Shown here: positions 34,790 to 47,111 of the stretch, piece after piece
Layout: the number at the start of each line of letters is the position of its first letter
How positions within the stretch are numbered: the first letter of the stretch is position 1
NCBI GenBank assembly: GCA_029237695.1
Contig: CM055265.1
Location: 107,930,773 to 107,994,772, forward strand
Source: Conchocele bisecta
Taxonomy: Eukaryota > Mollusca > Bivalvia > Lucinida > Thyasiridae
Length of the DNA stretch: 64,000 nucleotides
Direction of reading: 5' to 3'
Position numbers and translations under genes: made by a program
Notes under the pieces: generated by a model
The model's input: only the letters and a program-made list of their open reading frames with translations
Databases searched by the model: none
What the model was told of the DNA's origin: nothing

Positions 34790-35837
34790 CTACTGTGCAT
34801 GTCGACTCAGGAAATCTGCTCCCACGTTATCCGACCCCTTGATCGCGATAATTCGAAACCTGTAAGGCTGAAGAGATAAAGCCCATCGCATGATACGTGA
34901 ATTTGCCACCTTGGCACGATTCAAGTATATCAGTGGCTGATGATCAGTTTCAAGGAGAAATTCCTGGCCATACAAGTATGTCTGAAACTTCTGTACAGCC
35001 CACACTATTGCTAAGCATTCACGTTCAATGACAGAGTATGCCCGTTCCCTGACCAGCAACTTCTTACTCGCATATGCAACTGGGAACTTCTCTCCTCATA
35101 CTCCTGTAATTTATCACTGCCCCTAATCCGCTATCCGAAGCATCTGTACGCAGGATGAATTGTCTCTCACAGTCTGGCAATCTCAAAACAGGGGACTGTG
35201 TCAGTATCTGAGATAAGTTCCGAAATGCCCCTTCTTGCTCTATCCCCCAACTTACCTTTGTTGGTTGTCCCTTCTTCGTCAACTCGGTCAATGGCGATGC
35301 TATGGAACTGAAATTTGGAATGTACTTCCTGTAGAAGCCAATCAGTCCCAGGAATGATCTCACCTTGTTTCTTTGTCTCGGGATGTGGACACTCCTGAAT
35401 ACTCTGTACCTTGCTTGGGTTAGGTTTCATGCATCCATTTCCAATGATGAATAACCTACCAAACATTTTGTTGGCCTTGCTGTCAACTTCGCTTGACGCA
35501 ACCTGGAAAACAAGTCTGTGAGTACCTGTACATGTTGCTGCCATGTTTCCGTGTGAACTAGAATGTCGTCGACAAAGTTTTCAATGTGGTTCATCCCATG
35601 TAGAACTTTTCTCATCATCCTACAAAAACAAGCTGGTGCCCCAACTAAACCAAATGGCATCTTTTTGAACTGATACAGACCTTCTGAGGTAATAAACGCC
35701 GTTAAATGTCTGCAGGACTCTTGTACAGGTATTTGCCAGTACCCTTTACTGAGATCGATTTTCGTAAAGTACTTACTTTTGCTCAGTCTGGCGAATACTT
35801 CTTCCGGGTTACTCATGGGCTCACAATCAAAATTCAC
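34790..35837 (-). pseudogene. pol: gypsy pol: reverse transcriptase and RNase H
   Basis: The RT frame 35837-35427 has YFTKIDLSKGYWQI, FKKMPFGLVGAPACF and the catalytic FVDD (usual YxDD/FxDD) in NFVDDILVHT. Frame changes follow near 35430 and 35364. The block at 35363-35064 has RSFLGLIGFYRKYIPNFS and FILRTDASDSGLGAV (RNase H first Asp). Block 35059-34790 has YSVIERECLAIVWAV, LETDHQPL and GADFLSR, ending in a stop. These are canonical Ty3/gypsy RT-RNaseH motifs. At least three frameshifts make it inactive. No integrase follows. Confidence 0.85.
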
Positions 35838-36054
35838 TGATTTTGTTTAACTTACGAAAATCACAACAGAATCTGTAACTTCCGTCGGATTTCTTCACCA
35901 TCACAACTGGAGATGCATACGAAGAATTTGATGGCTCATGATCCCCATACCTAGCATGGATTTGACTTCTGATCGCATACTATCTCTCAAGGAATGTGGT
36001 ACAGGATATGGTCGAGAGCGAACTGGTTCTTCTGCTGTAAGCCTAATAGAGTGT

Positions 36055-36859
36055 TCAACTACATCGGTACTTCCGGGTAAAATCGGTCAGAACATCTGAA
36101 AATTCTCTAAGCAGTTGTCTTACCTCGAGTTGCTGCTGTACCTCTAGCTCTGGTGAAATCTGGACGTCTTGTATCGACTCTTTGGCTTGGAATCTCGGTA
36201 ACAACAACTTACCTGAAACTGTCTTATTTGTGTCATCTCGGTCTTCCACTTCAGGCTCAATAACTCCGACACTACTTGCGCTATGATGCCTCTGTCACCA
36301 GAATCTGTCTGCGCTGGTGCTTCTGTTCCCGCTCTATGTATTGTTTTCCACTTACTGCTGCCTCTCTAACCGATTTTAGAGCAGGGTCCTGGCTTTGATG
36401 CGTCTTCACATCCTCTACTCCGATATCACTAATAGGTGCTGGAACATGTGTAACTTACTTGGTGTTCGAGACTTATTCCGTTCTCTCTGTGCCCTAGTTT
36501 CGACCGCCTGTATAAGTGCTTCCGTTGGCTTCATCTGAAAATGTGGTTCATGCCCATCCAATCTGGATTAGGATCTCCAGGATTTCTAACTCAGGAATGT
36601 TACCCAATATGAGATCATAGACGGGTTTTCCATGCAGAGTGCCTCAATTTGTCCAACCAAGTAAGGGGGTAATCACATCAATTGCGACCACATCAACCTT
36701 TCTAACAGTTCCATCAACCAATACACAAAGACGAGTTCTCCCCGTGAACTCGTGTGTATTCACTAAATCTTTCCGCACTACTGCGCTACTACAACCACTA
36801 TCTCTAAGGACCTTGACCTTTGTATATCCTACATAACCCTCTGAAAACTGGCATCCCAC
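36055..36859 (-). pseudogene. pol: gypsy protease and RT linker region
   Basis: The frame 36859-36644 carries VLRDSGCSSAVV, the aspartic protease active-site pattern (D-S-G). Frame 36249-36055 contains QQLEVRQLLREFSDVLTDF, the usual linker just before gypsy RT. The ~400 bases between them have frame changes but no His/Cys or DDE integrase pattern. Confidence 0.7.
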
Positions 36860-37025
36860 TAAAACGGTTTTCGGTCTGCATTTGCCTTGCAGGCTGCAAC
36901 AACAATAGGGAGTTCATGGCCACACTGAAGGTGTACCTTACAATCTGAAATGCAACAAGGTTCAAGTGTAGATTCATTTGGAATTAAACAACTAACAATG
37001 ACCTTGGGCTTTGTTTCCTCTTGTT

Positions 37026-38135
37026 CTACAACACAGTTTCCTGACTCAAATTCCTACCATATCCCCTGCCTCGACCTCGGCCTCGACCACTCCATCCTTC
37101 CCTTGACTTATCAAATGGCTTAAACCCTGATCCACTACCCATCGACTTAGTCGGACAGTCTCTAACCATATGACCTGGATTACCACAGCCATAGCACTTC
37201 CTACCCACTTCACGAACGCGATCTACTCCTGATGGAATAAATTTACTGGAATGATTCACATTGCGACTGTCTCTACCTGTATTCAATTTGCTACTGCAAT
37301 CAAACCCCCCATGAGCCTCGTTGTATTGTTCTGCCAGTACCGACATTTCATGAAACGGTTTCTGGTTTTCGTCGTTTAGAAAAACAGCCAAATTCTTACC
37401 ATTGCCATCATAAATTGTTCCTTAATAACAGATTACTTAGCCCATCATAAGTTTTTGGTGCATTCCCAAGATTCCATCCATCTGTCAAGATAATTTTCTA
37501 ATCGTGCAACAAATTGCGAACTACTTTCCCAGACTCGGGTTTACTGTTTCTGAATTTATGTCTGAATCCTTCTTCAGTCAATTGAAAGCGTTTCAACAGT
37601 GAGTCCTTCAAAGTTTTGTAATCTGCTGCATTTGTTGGAGACAATCGTGAATAAACTTCTAAAGCTTTTTCCTTCAACAATGTACTCAAATTCACAGCCC
37701 ATATATCTTCAGACCAACCAGCCATTTCAGCCAAAACGCTCAAACCTTTGAATGTATGCATCTAAGTTATCCTCCTTCTTCAAACGGAGGTAATCTGGGT
37801 AATTTCATTTTTGCCCCACCACCGTTATTGTACGAGTGATTACCTGCATTATCATATGCTAAAGACATATCACCTGATGCCCTACTTCTAACTCGTTCAA
37901 GTTCAATTTCCTTATCTAACAGCTCTAACTTGCACCTAGTCTGCTCTTTAGACAACTCTAACTCGAAATGCTTTTGTTTTTCCTCAGACAAGGCTAATTC
38001 CTTCCTACTCTCTCGCTCCCTATTTCTCTCATCTCTTTCACGTGTAAGCTCCTCTCGCTTCTCGATAAATGCTAGCAATTCATCCCCTTGATAACCAAAC
38101 CCCTGTCCAAGTTCCATTAACTTTTCAAAATCCAT
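37026..38135 (-). pseudogene. gag: gypsy gag (broken)
   Basis: Frame 38135-37767 starts MDFEKLMELGQGFGYQGDEL and is followed by a long Arg/Glu/Lys coiled coil, ending LPRLPPFEEGG at a frameshift. Frame 37761-37498 has the capsid-like core (NLSTLLKEKALEVYSRLSP). Frame 37391-37026 has the CCHC knuckle CYGCGNPGHMVRDC and an Arg/Gly-rich tail. Two or more frameshifts separate these pieces. Confidence 0.8.
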
Positions 38136-38233
38136 ATTTTCTCGTCAATGAACCTTCACCTACAAGCCTAAATCCAATTAATATCAATAGTCCTATTGCC
38201 AATATCCATATACCTTTTTCCGAGCAATGACCT

Positions 38234-38251
38234 ATCCCACCGCTGCCACCA
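38234..38251 (-). other. Primer-binding site, tRNA-Leu type
   Basis: Two bases after the 5' LTR, the minus strand reads TGGTGGCAGCGGTGGGAT. This is complementary to the 3' end of an animal tRNA-Leu (...ATCCCACCGCTGCCA plus CCA), from my memory of tRNA-Leu(UAG/AAG) sequences. Confidence 0.75.
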
Positions 38252-38253
38252 TT

Positions 38254-40289
38254 TGTCACAAATTGACGAGTTCGTTGGATAGGTCGGCAGATGGATCTGA
38301 TGGCTAAGACTAGTGAACACAGTTGGATTAGGTGTAGCATGTATATTATGGTTAAAACACGTCGTCAAGTAAAATATGATTACTATTTTACACACAAAGT
38401 ACAAGTGAACCCCTCAACACTTCAACACAAACACATGTCAAATAACCACCCTGCTTTATGAGTGTATCATTTCATAACACAATTCCAAAGTGTCTCATTA
38501 CCCCACATAATGTTACAAGTGTCAACTACCCCACAACTGTTCACAAGTGTCTAACTCCCACACAGGATCATAAGTGTCTAATTCCCACATAAGTGTCTTA
38601 AGTCCCACACCAGTTCATAAGTGTCTAATTCCTCACAAGTGCACAAATCCCACACAGTTCATAAGTGTCTAATTCCCCACATAAGTGTATAAATCCCACA
38701 CAGTTCATAGTGTTCATAAATTCACACATAAGTGTTCTTATAAATCCACACACAAGTGTCTTAAGTCCCACACAAGTGTATAAATCCCACACAGTTCATA
38801 AGTGTCTAATTCCCCCCATAAGTGTCTAAATCCACACACAAGTGGCTTAAGTCCCACACCAGTTCATAAGTGTCTAATTCCTCACATAAGTTCATATGTG
38901 TCTACTTCCTCACATAAGTTCATATGTGTCTAATTTCCCACATACAGCTCTAATTTCCCCATATCAATTCATAAGTGTCTAATTCCCAACACAAGTGCGC
39001 AAATCCCACAGTTCATAAGTGTCTAATTCCCCACACAAGTGTATAAATCCCACACAGTTCATAAGTGTCTAATTCCCCACATAAGTGTCTAAATCCACAC
39101 ACAGGATCATACGTGTTACATTAGCAACTGCATTAACTTCTCTCTAGATTCCATTGTCAGTGAGTGTGAATATACAGGCCGATAGTACTCAATAATACAC
39201 CCGGCCACCTCAGGACATGTAATGGTCCACACGGACAAGTCACGGCCCCCACACAGGACACGTAATGTTCCACACAGGTCAAGTATTGGTTCACCCAGGA
39301 AAAGTAATGGTCCACACAGGACAAGTAATGGTCACACAGGACAATGTTCCACACAGGACAAGTAACGGTCCACACAGGACAATGTTCCACACAGGTCAAA
39401 TATTGTTCACATCGGACAAGGAATGGTCCACACAGGCCATTCACAGTCCACACAGGACACGTAATGTTCCACGCAGGTAGTGTAAGGTCCAGGCCTCAAG
39501 AGTATAGTCCCCCACTCATGGAAACGTAATAATGGAAAGTTCTTACATATTAGCCCAGAACAAACGGTCTCAACAATGCACATGCAGGCTCGCTTCCTCG
39601 CCTCGCTGCTCTCACATGCCCGTAGCACGGCCACACCCAAAAACCACCTGTACAATACAAAACTATCTTCTAGCAAAAAACAAAAAATTCGAGAATTACA
39701 ATGTATGTCCAAAAAGAAAAAAAATATCTTTTAAAAAAAACAATCCTCAGATATTTGTCACTTAGCCACTCTACTAAAGTGTCAATGAATGAACAATTCA
39801 TTTACTGTGAAGTCTGGTATAATCACAATCTTAGGCGAATGCCTATTTGAGAATATTAATAACACTTTAGTAAAAATAATCACATTTGAACTTCAGATAA
39901 AATTACACAAAGCCTTTGACTAGTAAAAATACATATTCACAATTCACACAATTCACACACAAATACATGTCACTAAAACTAATGCACATGTACTTACAGT
40001 GGGATAACTCAGTCTGCTGTCTCTAATACAAGTATTGTTGTTGCCTAGTCGAGATTCAAATGTCCACTGTCCAGAATGACCCCACTTCAACTCATGTACA
40101 ATGCACATGTCCAAACCCACAGGTAACCTGCTTGACCACTCAAAAAACCAATACACAGGAATGTCAACATGTATCTCCCAGTAGATATTCACTCACTACA
40201 TACATGTACACTACCGTATTTGACCACCTATGTGTCCAGTGTCCAGCAAACCATATATACCTATATACCCAACAATGAATATTGTGACA
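38254..40289 (-). repeat. 5' LTR of the gypsy element
   Basis: About 2036 bp. It carries the same two internal minisatellites as the 3' LTR (about 38480-39110 and 39205-39475). Differences from the other LTR are scattered substitutions and small indels, mostly inside these repeats. Confidence 0.92.
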
Positions 40290-40294
40290 GAGTG

Positions 40295-41376
40295 TTATAT
40301 TTGATTAGGACCTACACTAGTCACAAATCACACAAACCCCATTTCTCCAGTCACAGCCACATATAGGACCAAGCATCGACGTAACCCCCATTTAACAAAA
40401 CAACGATTTTCTTCTGGAAAACATCTTTAGTTTTTAACATAAAGTCCAAACATTTTCTATTTATTTGAAACAAGTCACTAGGAAAATAGATTAGAAATAG
40501 TAAAGAATTTACTGTACATGTGAAAATTGAATATATACTTTTAATTCTTTTTATCTGTCAACGAACAAAATATGTGATTTAGTTATATTTTAGTACATTG
40601 TATTCGAAAACAGTATTTACGGAAAAATAAGCGAGTGGACATTCGAGTTACACAATTTTCGTCCTGCAATATACATGTAGCATTCATCCATGTATAAAAA
40701 AAAACACACCATTCTACCATGTCTGTCAAATTGGACTCGACCAATCAGCCTGGCATAGGTGTGGCCTCGCGGATTCAATATACACCTGACGCATTATTGT
40801 TGACATCCGTTTGAGCGTAGCTTCACACGTCTGTCACTGACTAGGACATATAAACAAAATGGATTTAGCCAATCAGCAGAGAATAGGTGTGGCTTCATTG
40901 AATTCAGAATACACCTGTCCCAAGATCCACTTCCCTATTTGCTTTCGGTCAAATCATCGGATAAGTTGTTTGCTATTAATGACCTCCGGCGGCATCCGGT
41001 TGAACATAGCTACACACGCGTGTCACTGATTATTTCAACTCGAAATTGTCAAACCACAAGTTTGCTGAAGTAACATTCTGCAAAGCATTGCAGAATCAAT
41101 TTACGAAATGTCGGAGATTAGTATTTTGTAAAAAGAAAATAGAAATATAACATTTAATTTCACTTTTTTTTTAATTCTGGCTCTGCTGTCTGTTTGACCA
41201 TGAATTACAACCGACTTCCGCACAGATAGTCGTCGCCGATGATTGCAACCAACGTATAAATAATCCAAGTATAACTAGGCGAAGGAAAAAATAACGATTA
41301 ACGTATATGTTAAACGACAAAAACGAATAAATTATGCAACAAATACATGATGTCCGTAAATCCAAACGATATTATA
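40295..41376. other. Non-coding stretch, nothing recognised
   Basis: A degenerate pair of related segments ('ggcataggtgtggcc...caatatacacctgac' at about 40750 and 'gaataggtgtggctt...gaatacacctgtcc' at about 40880) suggests a short local duplication. No gene. Confidence 0.4.
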
Positions 41377-41653
41377 TAAGAACCCTTCATCCACCAATCC
41401 GGTAAGCTGTTCTACTGCTACGTCATATCGGTTATTTTTACAGCTCCACCTCGCGCCAGTAGGTCGCAGTAATAGGAGAGATAAGCGATGACCAATCCAT
41501 TGCATGGCTCTGTATAGGTGTCAGCTAAGGTGCGATATGAGAAATCTCATTATCACGAAAAATACAAACAAACCGGAAATCGGTTATTAGGGTCGCCGTT
41601 GTTGTTTTTAGCGCGTTTTGAAGAAAATAAGTGATAGTTTGTAATGCGACCTT

Positions 41654-43271
41654 CACATCCCATCCCAGTTGTTCGGGAGCAGAAATTTCTTGGTCTTATC
41701 TTTGATCCTAAACTCACTTTTAAACCTCATTTACGATACTTAAAAATTAAATGCCAGAAAGCACTCAACTTAATGCGAGTAGTAACAAATCATGCAGACC
41801 GAAAGGTGCTGCACCGCCTTTACATCGCACATGTTCGCTCAAAACTAGACTACGGATGCACTGTATCTGGGTCTGCCAGTAAATCCGATCTTCGGACGCT
41901 CGATCCAATACATCACCAAGGCTTAAGACTCTGCCTGGGTGCATTCCGTACGTCTAACGCACAGAGCTTATATGCCGAAGCAAATGAGCCTTCTCTCCAC
42001 GACAGACGCACCAAATTATCTTTGCAATACGCCACTAAACTACATTCCAATCCATCTAATCCAGCTTATAACACAGATACTGTATTCGATAAGAAACCAA
42101 GCTTCAAGCCACCATTTGGCAAGAGAATGGATCCTTTGATACACGATGCTGGTTTGGATCTGGATCACATTGCCAAATACGCTGTTCCAGATACTCCACC
42201 GTGGCAGTTGGAGCAGCCCAAGGTGATCTTCGATCTTTGTCAGCACACGAAAGCAACAACTGATCCATCCATTTTTAAATCACTTTTTCTTGAGGTTAAA
42301 GACAGATATTTGCTGCCGCTGTCCCCGAGGGAGATCTTCAATCCAGACTCCCAGACAAATCTTCGATATTTTCTGCGGAATTGAGGGCGATTTTACTTGC
42401 TCTTGATTTCGCGAAAATATCTTGGAGAAAGCAATTCATTTTATTTTCCGATTAATTATCTTCACTACAAGCTTTGTACAACATGAAGCTTGAACATCCA
42501 CTTAACCGCCAAATCGTGGAGCTACACCATATTTTACGTTCGTCTGGCAAGGGCATTATTTTGTGTTGGCTACCCAGTCATACTGGTATCAAGGGCAATG
42601 ACAGGGCAGATAGTGCTGCCAAGGCCGCCCTGGATCTACCAACTTCTCATTTTCCTGTTTGCTATCATGATTTTAAATCATCCATAAACTCATTCATCTC
42701 CGATACAATGCAGATCCAATGGGATCTGCTCACAGCTGTGAAACCGAGTCTGTGCGAATGGACTCCTGGCTACAGACATGTACGCCGGGATGAAGTTGTC
42801 CTTAGTCGATTGCGCATTGGACATACACGACTAACGCATTCGTATATGCTCATGGGTGAGCCACGTCCATGGTGTATTCCATGCCACAGCGCATTTACAC
42901 TGCAACACATTCTACTGGACTGTATCGACTTTGCCGATATTCGACGCAAACACTTCAATGTTACTTCACTTGCGGAGCTATTCCAGGTGGAGAACATTGA
43001 AGGTTTGCTTCGCTTTCTCCATGAGACGAACTTTTATCGGAAAATTTAATTTTATCATTGTATACATGTTTTTCATTTCCATAATTTTATAATTCTATAC
43101 ACGTTTTTCATTTATATTGTTCATCATATTAATATTTTTACCCTGATCATCTGATTGACTGCCGCATCTAACATACAATTGTACTATTATTTGTATTCTT
43201 CATCTACATTGCTTGGCCTTAAATGATACTCCTTTGTGTTGATGGGCCGTTAAGCACCATTCCATTCCATT
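41654..43271 (+). mobile_element. Non-LTR retrotransposon (I/Jockey-like), 5'-truncated, copy A
   Basis: Frame 41644-42384 covers the end of RT (FLGLIFDPKLTFKPHLRYL, then LHRLYIAHVRSKLDYGC). The next part is shortened compared with copies B and C around 42313-42350, removing the start of RNase H. Frame 42474-43049 carries the RNase H end (CWLPSHTGIKGNDRADSAAK) and a C-terminal Cys/His cluster (CIPCHSAF...HILLDC). The 3' end is 'ggccttaaatga...ggccgttaagcacc' followed by (attcc)n, a TPRT tail. Retained RNase H suggests the I superfamily. No full-length copy exists in the window. Confidence 0.8.
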
Positions 43272-43274
43272 GAT

Positions 43275-43416
43275 ATTTCGTGTAAGTAGTCTTACAAACA
43301 GTATACATATATTTGGTGTTATGAACATCAGGGCTCTGCTTTATCAGCCATTTGCTGGCAATGGCCAAGCCTTCTTCTTTTATGCGTTGAACTAATTCTG
43401 AGTTATTAGTTGACAT
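43275..43416 (-). pseudogene. Decayed repetitive gene, N-terminal piece (copy A)
   Basis: Starts MSTNNSELVQRIKEEGLAIA at 43416 and continues as KWLIKQSPDVHNTKY until it is cut by the LINE 3' tail. It is almost identical to the start at 48813 in copy B. Function unknown. Confidence 0.6.
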
Positions 43417-44007
43417 TTTGACTGAGAATTGTTTGCGTGCTTGTGCAATCTACGCCCCGTGGGCGTTTAAATTGAGAAATGTAAAAATTGGCACTGACTA
43501 ATGTGTCCCAATCTGGCGGGATATTTTCAAAGATCAATTCAGAATGGCACAAAATGTCATAGGTATAGATTTCTGCAGGCAACTCGTGTGGATCTGTCTG
43601 TATATCTATTACATACCTGTGGGGAAATAATGTATACCGTTATATTAAGATATGGTTAACACTACTTCTCACTCTGCTCTTTGTACATGTGGTCCATATA
43701 CAACAAATATACTTATTGTGCAATGTTATCCTTTCGCACCAAAATACATGTAATTAACATTGATCGCTCCATGAAATTGAATGCAGTGGATGTTAGTCTT
43801 GATTGATTGCATGTAGTTTTATGTCCATGCAACAACAAGGTCATTACGAACCTAAATGTTGGCAGTATAGCATTATGGAGCAAGATGATTAAATATTACA
43901 GAATAATAATGAGTGTGTATGGACTGCTGCTGTTATTTTTTGTTAAGCTTGTAGTATACACAAAACAAACTAATATGATGTAGTGTTATATACAATTTGG
44001 TTATTGT

Positions 44008-44973
44008 ACCTTGATCACTCCCCGTGGTTAAACAACCGTTTATTCCCATATGCTGTAACTGCGAGGGGTGATCAATTTCGCAACCAGCACACGCAATCTT
44101 TGCAAACTTGACAACCTTGTGAAGCAGTTTTTTCGCCTTACGTTTATTCATTTTATGTGCTGCAGGGGTAGGTGGAATGGGGCCCATATCCGTTTCATCT
44201 TGTTTCTCCAACTCCGAAGCCACATACTTGGCCATCGCATAGACCAGGGGTGCGAAGCAACACTTGTTCTACGTTGATCGGCGACATACCGTCAACTTTA
44301 AGACATGGCCAATTTTCAACTAACTGAGTAGCCCTCGTTACACCTATCCATGCGCGACCTAACTGAGTGAAATTCAATGGACACTTCTCAGGGGTGACAA
44401 GTTTGTTACATTCATTCAATGTACAACCCGTTTTGTTTACAGCAATACACAAGTATTGTACCAAATGTATCTCTTAACATGGTAATTCTCATGTCCGTCA
44501 TTCTCTTTAAAACATTTCTCCATCTCTTTGGGAACGGAAGTGCATGGTCTATCTTCCCATAGGGAGGCCATTAGCACATACACGTCTTCGGCGGTATCCA
44601 GTTGGGAAGACAGACTGACAGATTTATCCGCAGACTCGACTAACGTTTGTACAGCACATGTACTTACATCGTTCAACATATCCTCGGCTTCTGAACCTGG
44701 CGGGTAAGGCCAGGTATCATCTGCCTGCAGAAATTCCTCAACAGTAGAAAATATTTCGGCAAAGAAGCGAGGGTCTGGTGATTCTACCTCAGACAGGATG
44801 GAACTTTCAGAAACTGTATGAACAAACATACGGTTTCGGAGAGCTTCTTCCTCTTGGAAGAAATACCTCCACGGCTCAGTGTTACTTGTTAACAGTACCG
44901 GAGTACGGTTAAGAAGTTGCGACTTCTTGTTCTTTACATTTACCTGCGTTGCTAAGAACCCTTCATCCACCAA
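44008..44973 (-). pseudogene. SF3 helicase (parvovirus NS1-type) C-terminal fragment plus C-x2-C tail
   Basis: Frame 44973-44437 contains NRTPVLLTSNTEPW, the SF3 helicase motif C (hydrophobic run then TSN), and RNRM, a likely arginine finger, followed by an acidic tail. The sequence continues in two further frames (44464-44195 and 44235-44008), so there are frameshifts near 44450 and 44235. The last part is basic and ends with CAGCEIDHPSQLQHMGINGC, a short Cys/His motif I have seen in bivalve repetitive proteins, then a splice-donor-like aag|gtacaa at 44008. Walker A and B are missing. This piece lies exactly between duplication copies A and B. It does not obviously belong to the element at 55-61 kb. 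Confidence 0.55.
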
Positions 44974-45435
44974 TCAGGTAAGCTGTTCTACTGCTACGTC
45001 ATAGCGGTTATTTTTACAGCTCCACCTCGCGCCAGTAGGTCACAGTAATAGGAGAGATAAGCGATGACCAATTCATTGTATGGCTCTGTATAAGTGTCAG
45101 CTAAGGTGCGATATGAGAAATCTCAATATCACGAAAAATACAAACGAACCGGAAATCGGTTATTAGGGTCGCCGTTGTTGTTTTTAGCGCGTTTTGAAGA
45201 CAATAAGTGATAGTGTGTAATGTGACCTTTAAACAAACGTTTCAGCAGCTTGCAAAGGGCAGGGATCATAACGCCCAAATATCGTCAATACTTTCCCATC
45301 GTGCTCTCAAACTATGACTAGCTTCTGATATAGTGGCGAGGAATTCAATTTTGCTTCATCTAGAAACGACAACAAGTACTTCCCTTGTAAGAATTCATGG
45401 CTGTGCGCTTCAAAGTTCTCCAAATACTGTACAAG

Positions 45436-45772
45436 TTATAGTTTCTTTTCAAACTTACTTGTCTCATCGCTGAGTAAACATATGTTTGGTTTCTCTGCAA
45501 ACACATCAGCCACATCTTGTTGTGTAATAACTAATCTCTGACTGTTCATATTGTTGGTCGTTGTTCTACATGGAAGCGTATTAGGTGTTAAAGATGCCAA
45601 TGTCAGGACACCCTCAATAGTTTCATGAATATGGTTTTCTGATACATTTAAATTCCGAAGTTCATATATACACTTGTGTAAGTCCGTTGAATATGTTCTT
45701 GTATTCTCATCATATGTAATTAAAGTTTCATTTGTCACCATTGTGCTTAGCCAATCATTTTCTTCTTGGAGT
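45436..45772 (-). pseudogene. Decayed repetitive gene, C-terminal piece (copy B)
   Basis: The frame reads EENDWLSTMVTNETLITYDE, then CIYELRNLNVSENHIHETIE and AEKPNICLLSDETSKFEKKL, ending at TAA/TAG near 45436. Residues before EEND in the open frame are antisense LINE. It continues the gene at 48126-48813, from which it is separated by the LINE and its 13-bp target duplication. The NICLLSDETSKF block is familiar from mollusc repetitive proteins; I cannot assign a function. Confidence 0.6.
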
Positions 45773-46505
45773 GCACAGAAAACGGCTTTAAGTTTTCGAA
45801 ATCTAAAACTAACTGCATGCATTTTTGCAAAAGACGCGGTCTTCACCCTGATCCCGAACTTAAACTGGGATCACATCCCATCCCAGTTGTTCGGGAGCAG
45901 AAATTTCTTGGTCTTATCTTTGATTCTAAACTCACTTTTAAACCTCATTTACGATACTTGAAAGCTAAATGCCAGAAAGCACTCAACTTAATGCGAGTGG
46001 TAGCAAATCATGATTGGGGTGCAGACCGAAAGGTGCTGCACCGCCTTTACATCGCACATGTTCGCTCAAAACATGAGCCTTCTCTCCACGACAGACGCAC
46101 CAAATTATCTTTGCAATATGCCACTAAACTACATTACAATCCATCTAATCCAGCTTATAACACTGTCTTTCATCGAACTACAGATGCTGTATTCGATAAG
46201 AAACCAAGCTTCAAGCCACCATTCGGCAAGAGAATATATCCTTTGACACACGATGCTGGCTTGGATCTGGATCACATTGCCAAATACGCTGTTTCAGATA
46301 CTCCACCGTGGCAGTTGGAGCAGCCCAATGTGATCTTCCATCTTAGTCAGCACACGAAAGCAACAACTGATCCATCCATTTTTAAATAACTTTTTCTTGA
46401 TGTTAAAGACAGATACAATACATACACTCCGCTTTTTACTATTGGCTCAAAGGTCGGGGATCGGGTAGCATCTGCTGCCGCTGTCCCCGAGGGAGATCTT
46501 CAATT

Positions 46506-46575
46506 CATTGCAAACAGTGCAGATCCATATGAGCCGGCTCGAAACGAGCCGTCTCATCAGGATCTACACGTTTTG
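46506..46575. mobile_element. Hairpin MITE inside LINE copy B
   Basis: About 70 bp, arms 'gagccggctcg' and 'cgagccgtctc' plus 'gtgcagatcc'/'ggatctacac'. LINE copies A and C read straight through 'cttcaatccagactccc' at this point, giving two empty sites. Same family as 4825-4879. Confidence 0.75.
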
Positions 46576-47111
46576 CTCCCAGACAAATCTTCGATATTTT
46601 CTGCGGAATTGAGGGCGATTTTACTTGCTCTTGATTTCGCGAAAATATCTTGGAGAAAGCAATTCATTTTATGTTCCGATTCATTATCTTCACTACAATT
46701 GTACAACATGAAGCTTGAACATCCACTTATCCGCCAAATCATGGAGCTACACCATATTTTACTTTCGTCTGGCAAGGACATTATTTTGTGTTGGCTACCC
46801 AGTCATACTGGTATCAAGGGCAATGACAGGGCAGATAGTGCTGCCAAGGCCGCCCTGGATCTACCAACTTCTCATTTTCCTGCTTGCTATCATGATTTTA
46901 AATCATCCATCAACTCATTCATCTTCGATACAATGCAGATCCAGTGGGATCTGCTCACAGATAATAAACTTCATGCTGTGAAACCGACTCTGGGCGAATG
47001 GACTCCTGGCTACAGATATGTACGCCGGGATGAAGTTGTCCTTAGTCGATTGCGCATTGGACATACACGACTAACGCATTCGTATATGCTCAAGGGTGAG
47101 CCGCGTCCATG

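Larger units (their letters stand above)
32609..40289 (-). mobile_element. Ty3/gypsy LTR retrotransposon, full length but integrase-less
   Basis: A 7.68-kb minus-strand element. LTRs of ~2.03 kb begin TGTCACAA and end TTGTGACA (8-bp terminal inverted repeats). Target duplication GAGTG lies at 32604-32608 and 40290-40294. The primer-binding site (38251-38234) and the polypurine tract (34649-34636) are in the right places. Internal domains in order: coiled-coil Gag N-part, capsid-like Gag, CCHC zinc knuckle, aspartic protease, RT, RNase H, then directly the polypurine tract. No integrase is present either after RNase H or between protease and RT. Several frameshifts and stops break gag-pol. LTRs look highly similar by eye, so insertion is fairly recent. 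Confidence 0.9.
41377..44008. repeat. Segmental duplication, copy A
   Basis: Its outer parts (41377-41653 and 43272-44008) are near-identical to 44953-45230 and 48668-49313. Between them copy A has a LINE (41654-43271) directly joined to duplicated sequence, and lacks about 1 kb of decayed-gene sequence that copy B keeps around its own LINE. Confidence 0.75.

Noticed and set aside
34406..34865. Frames of 70-116 aa at the LTR end, duplicated at 40060-40366
   Set aside because: Identical because the LTRs are identical; no domain and no conservation signal beyond that.
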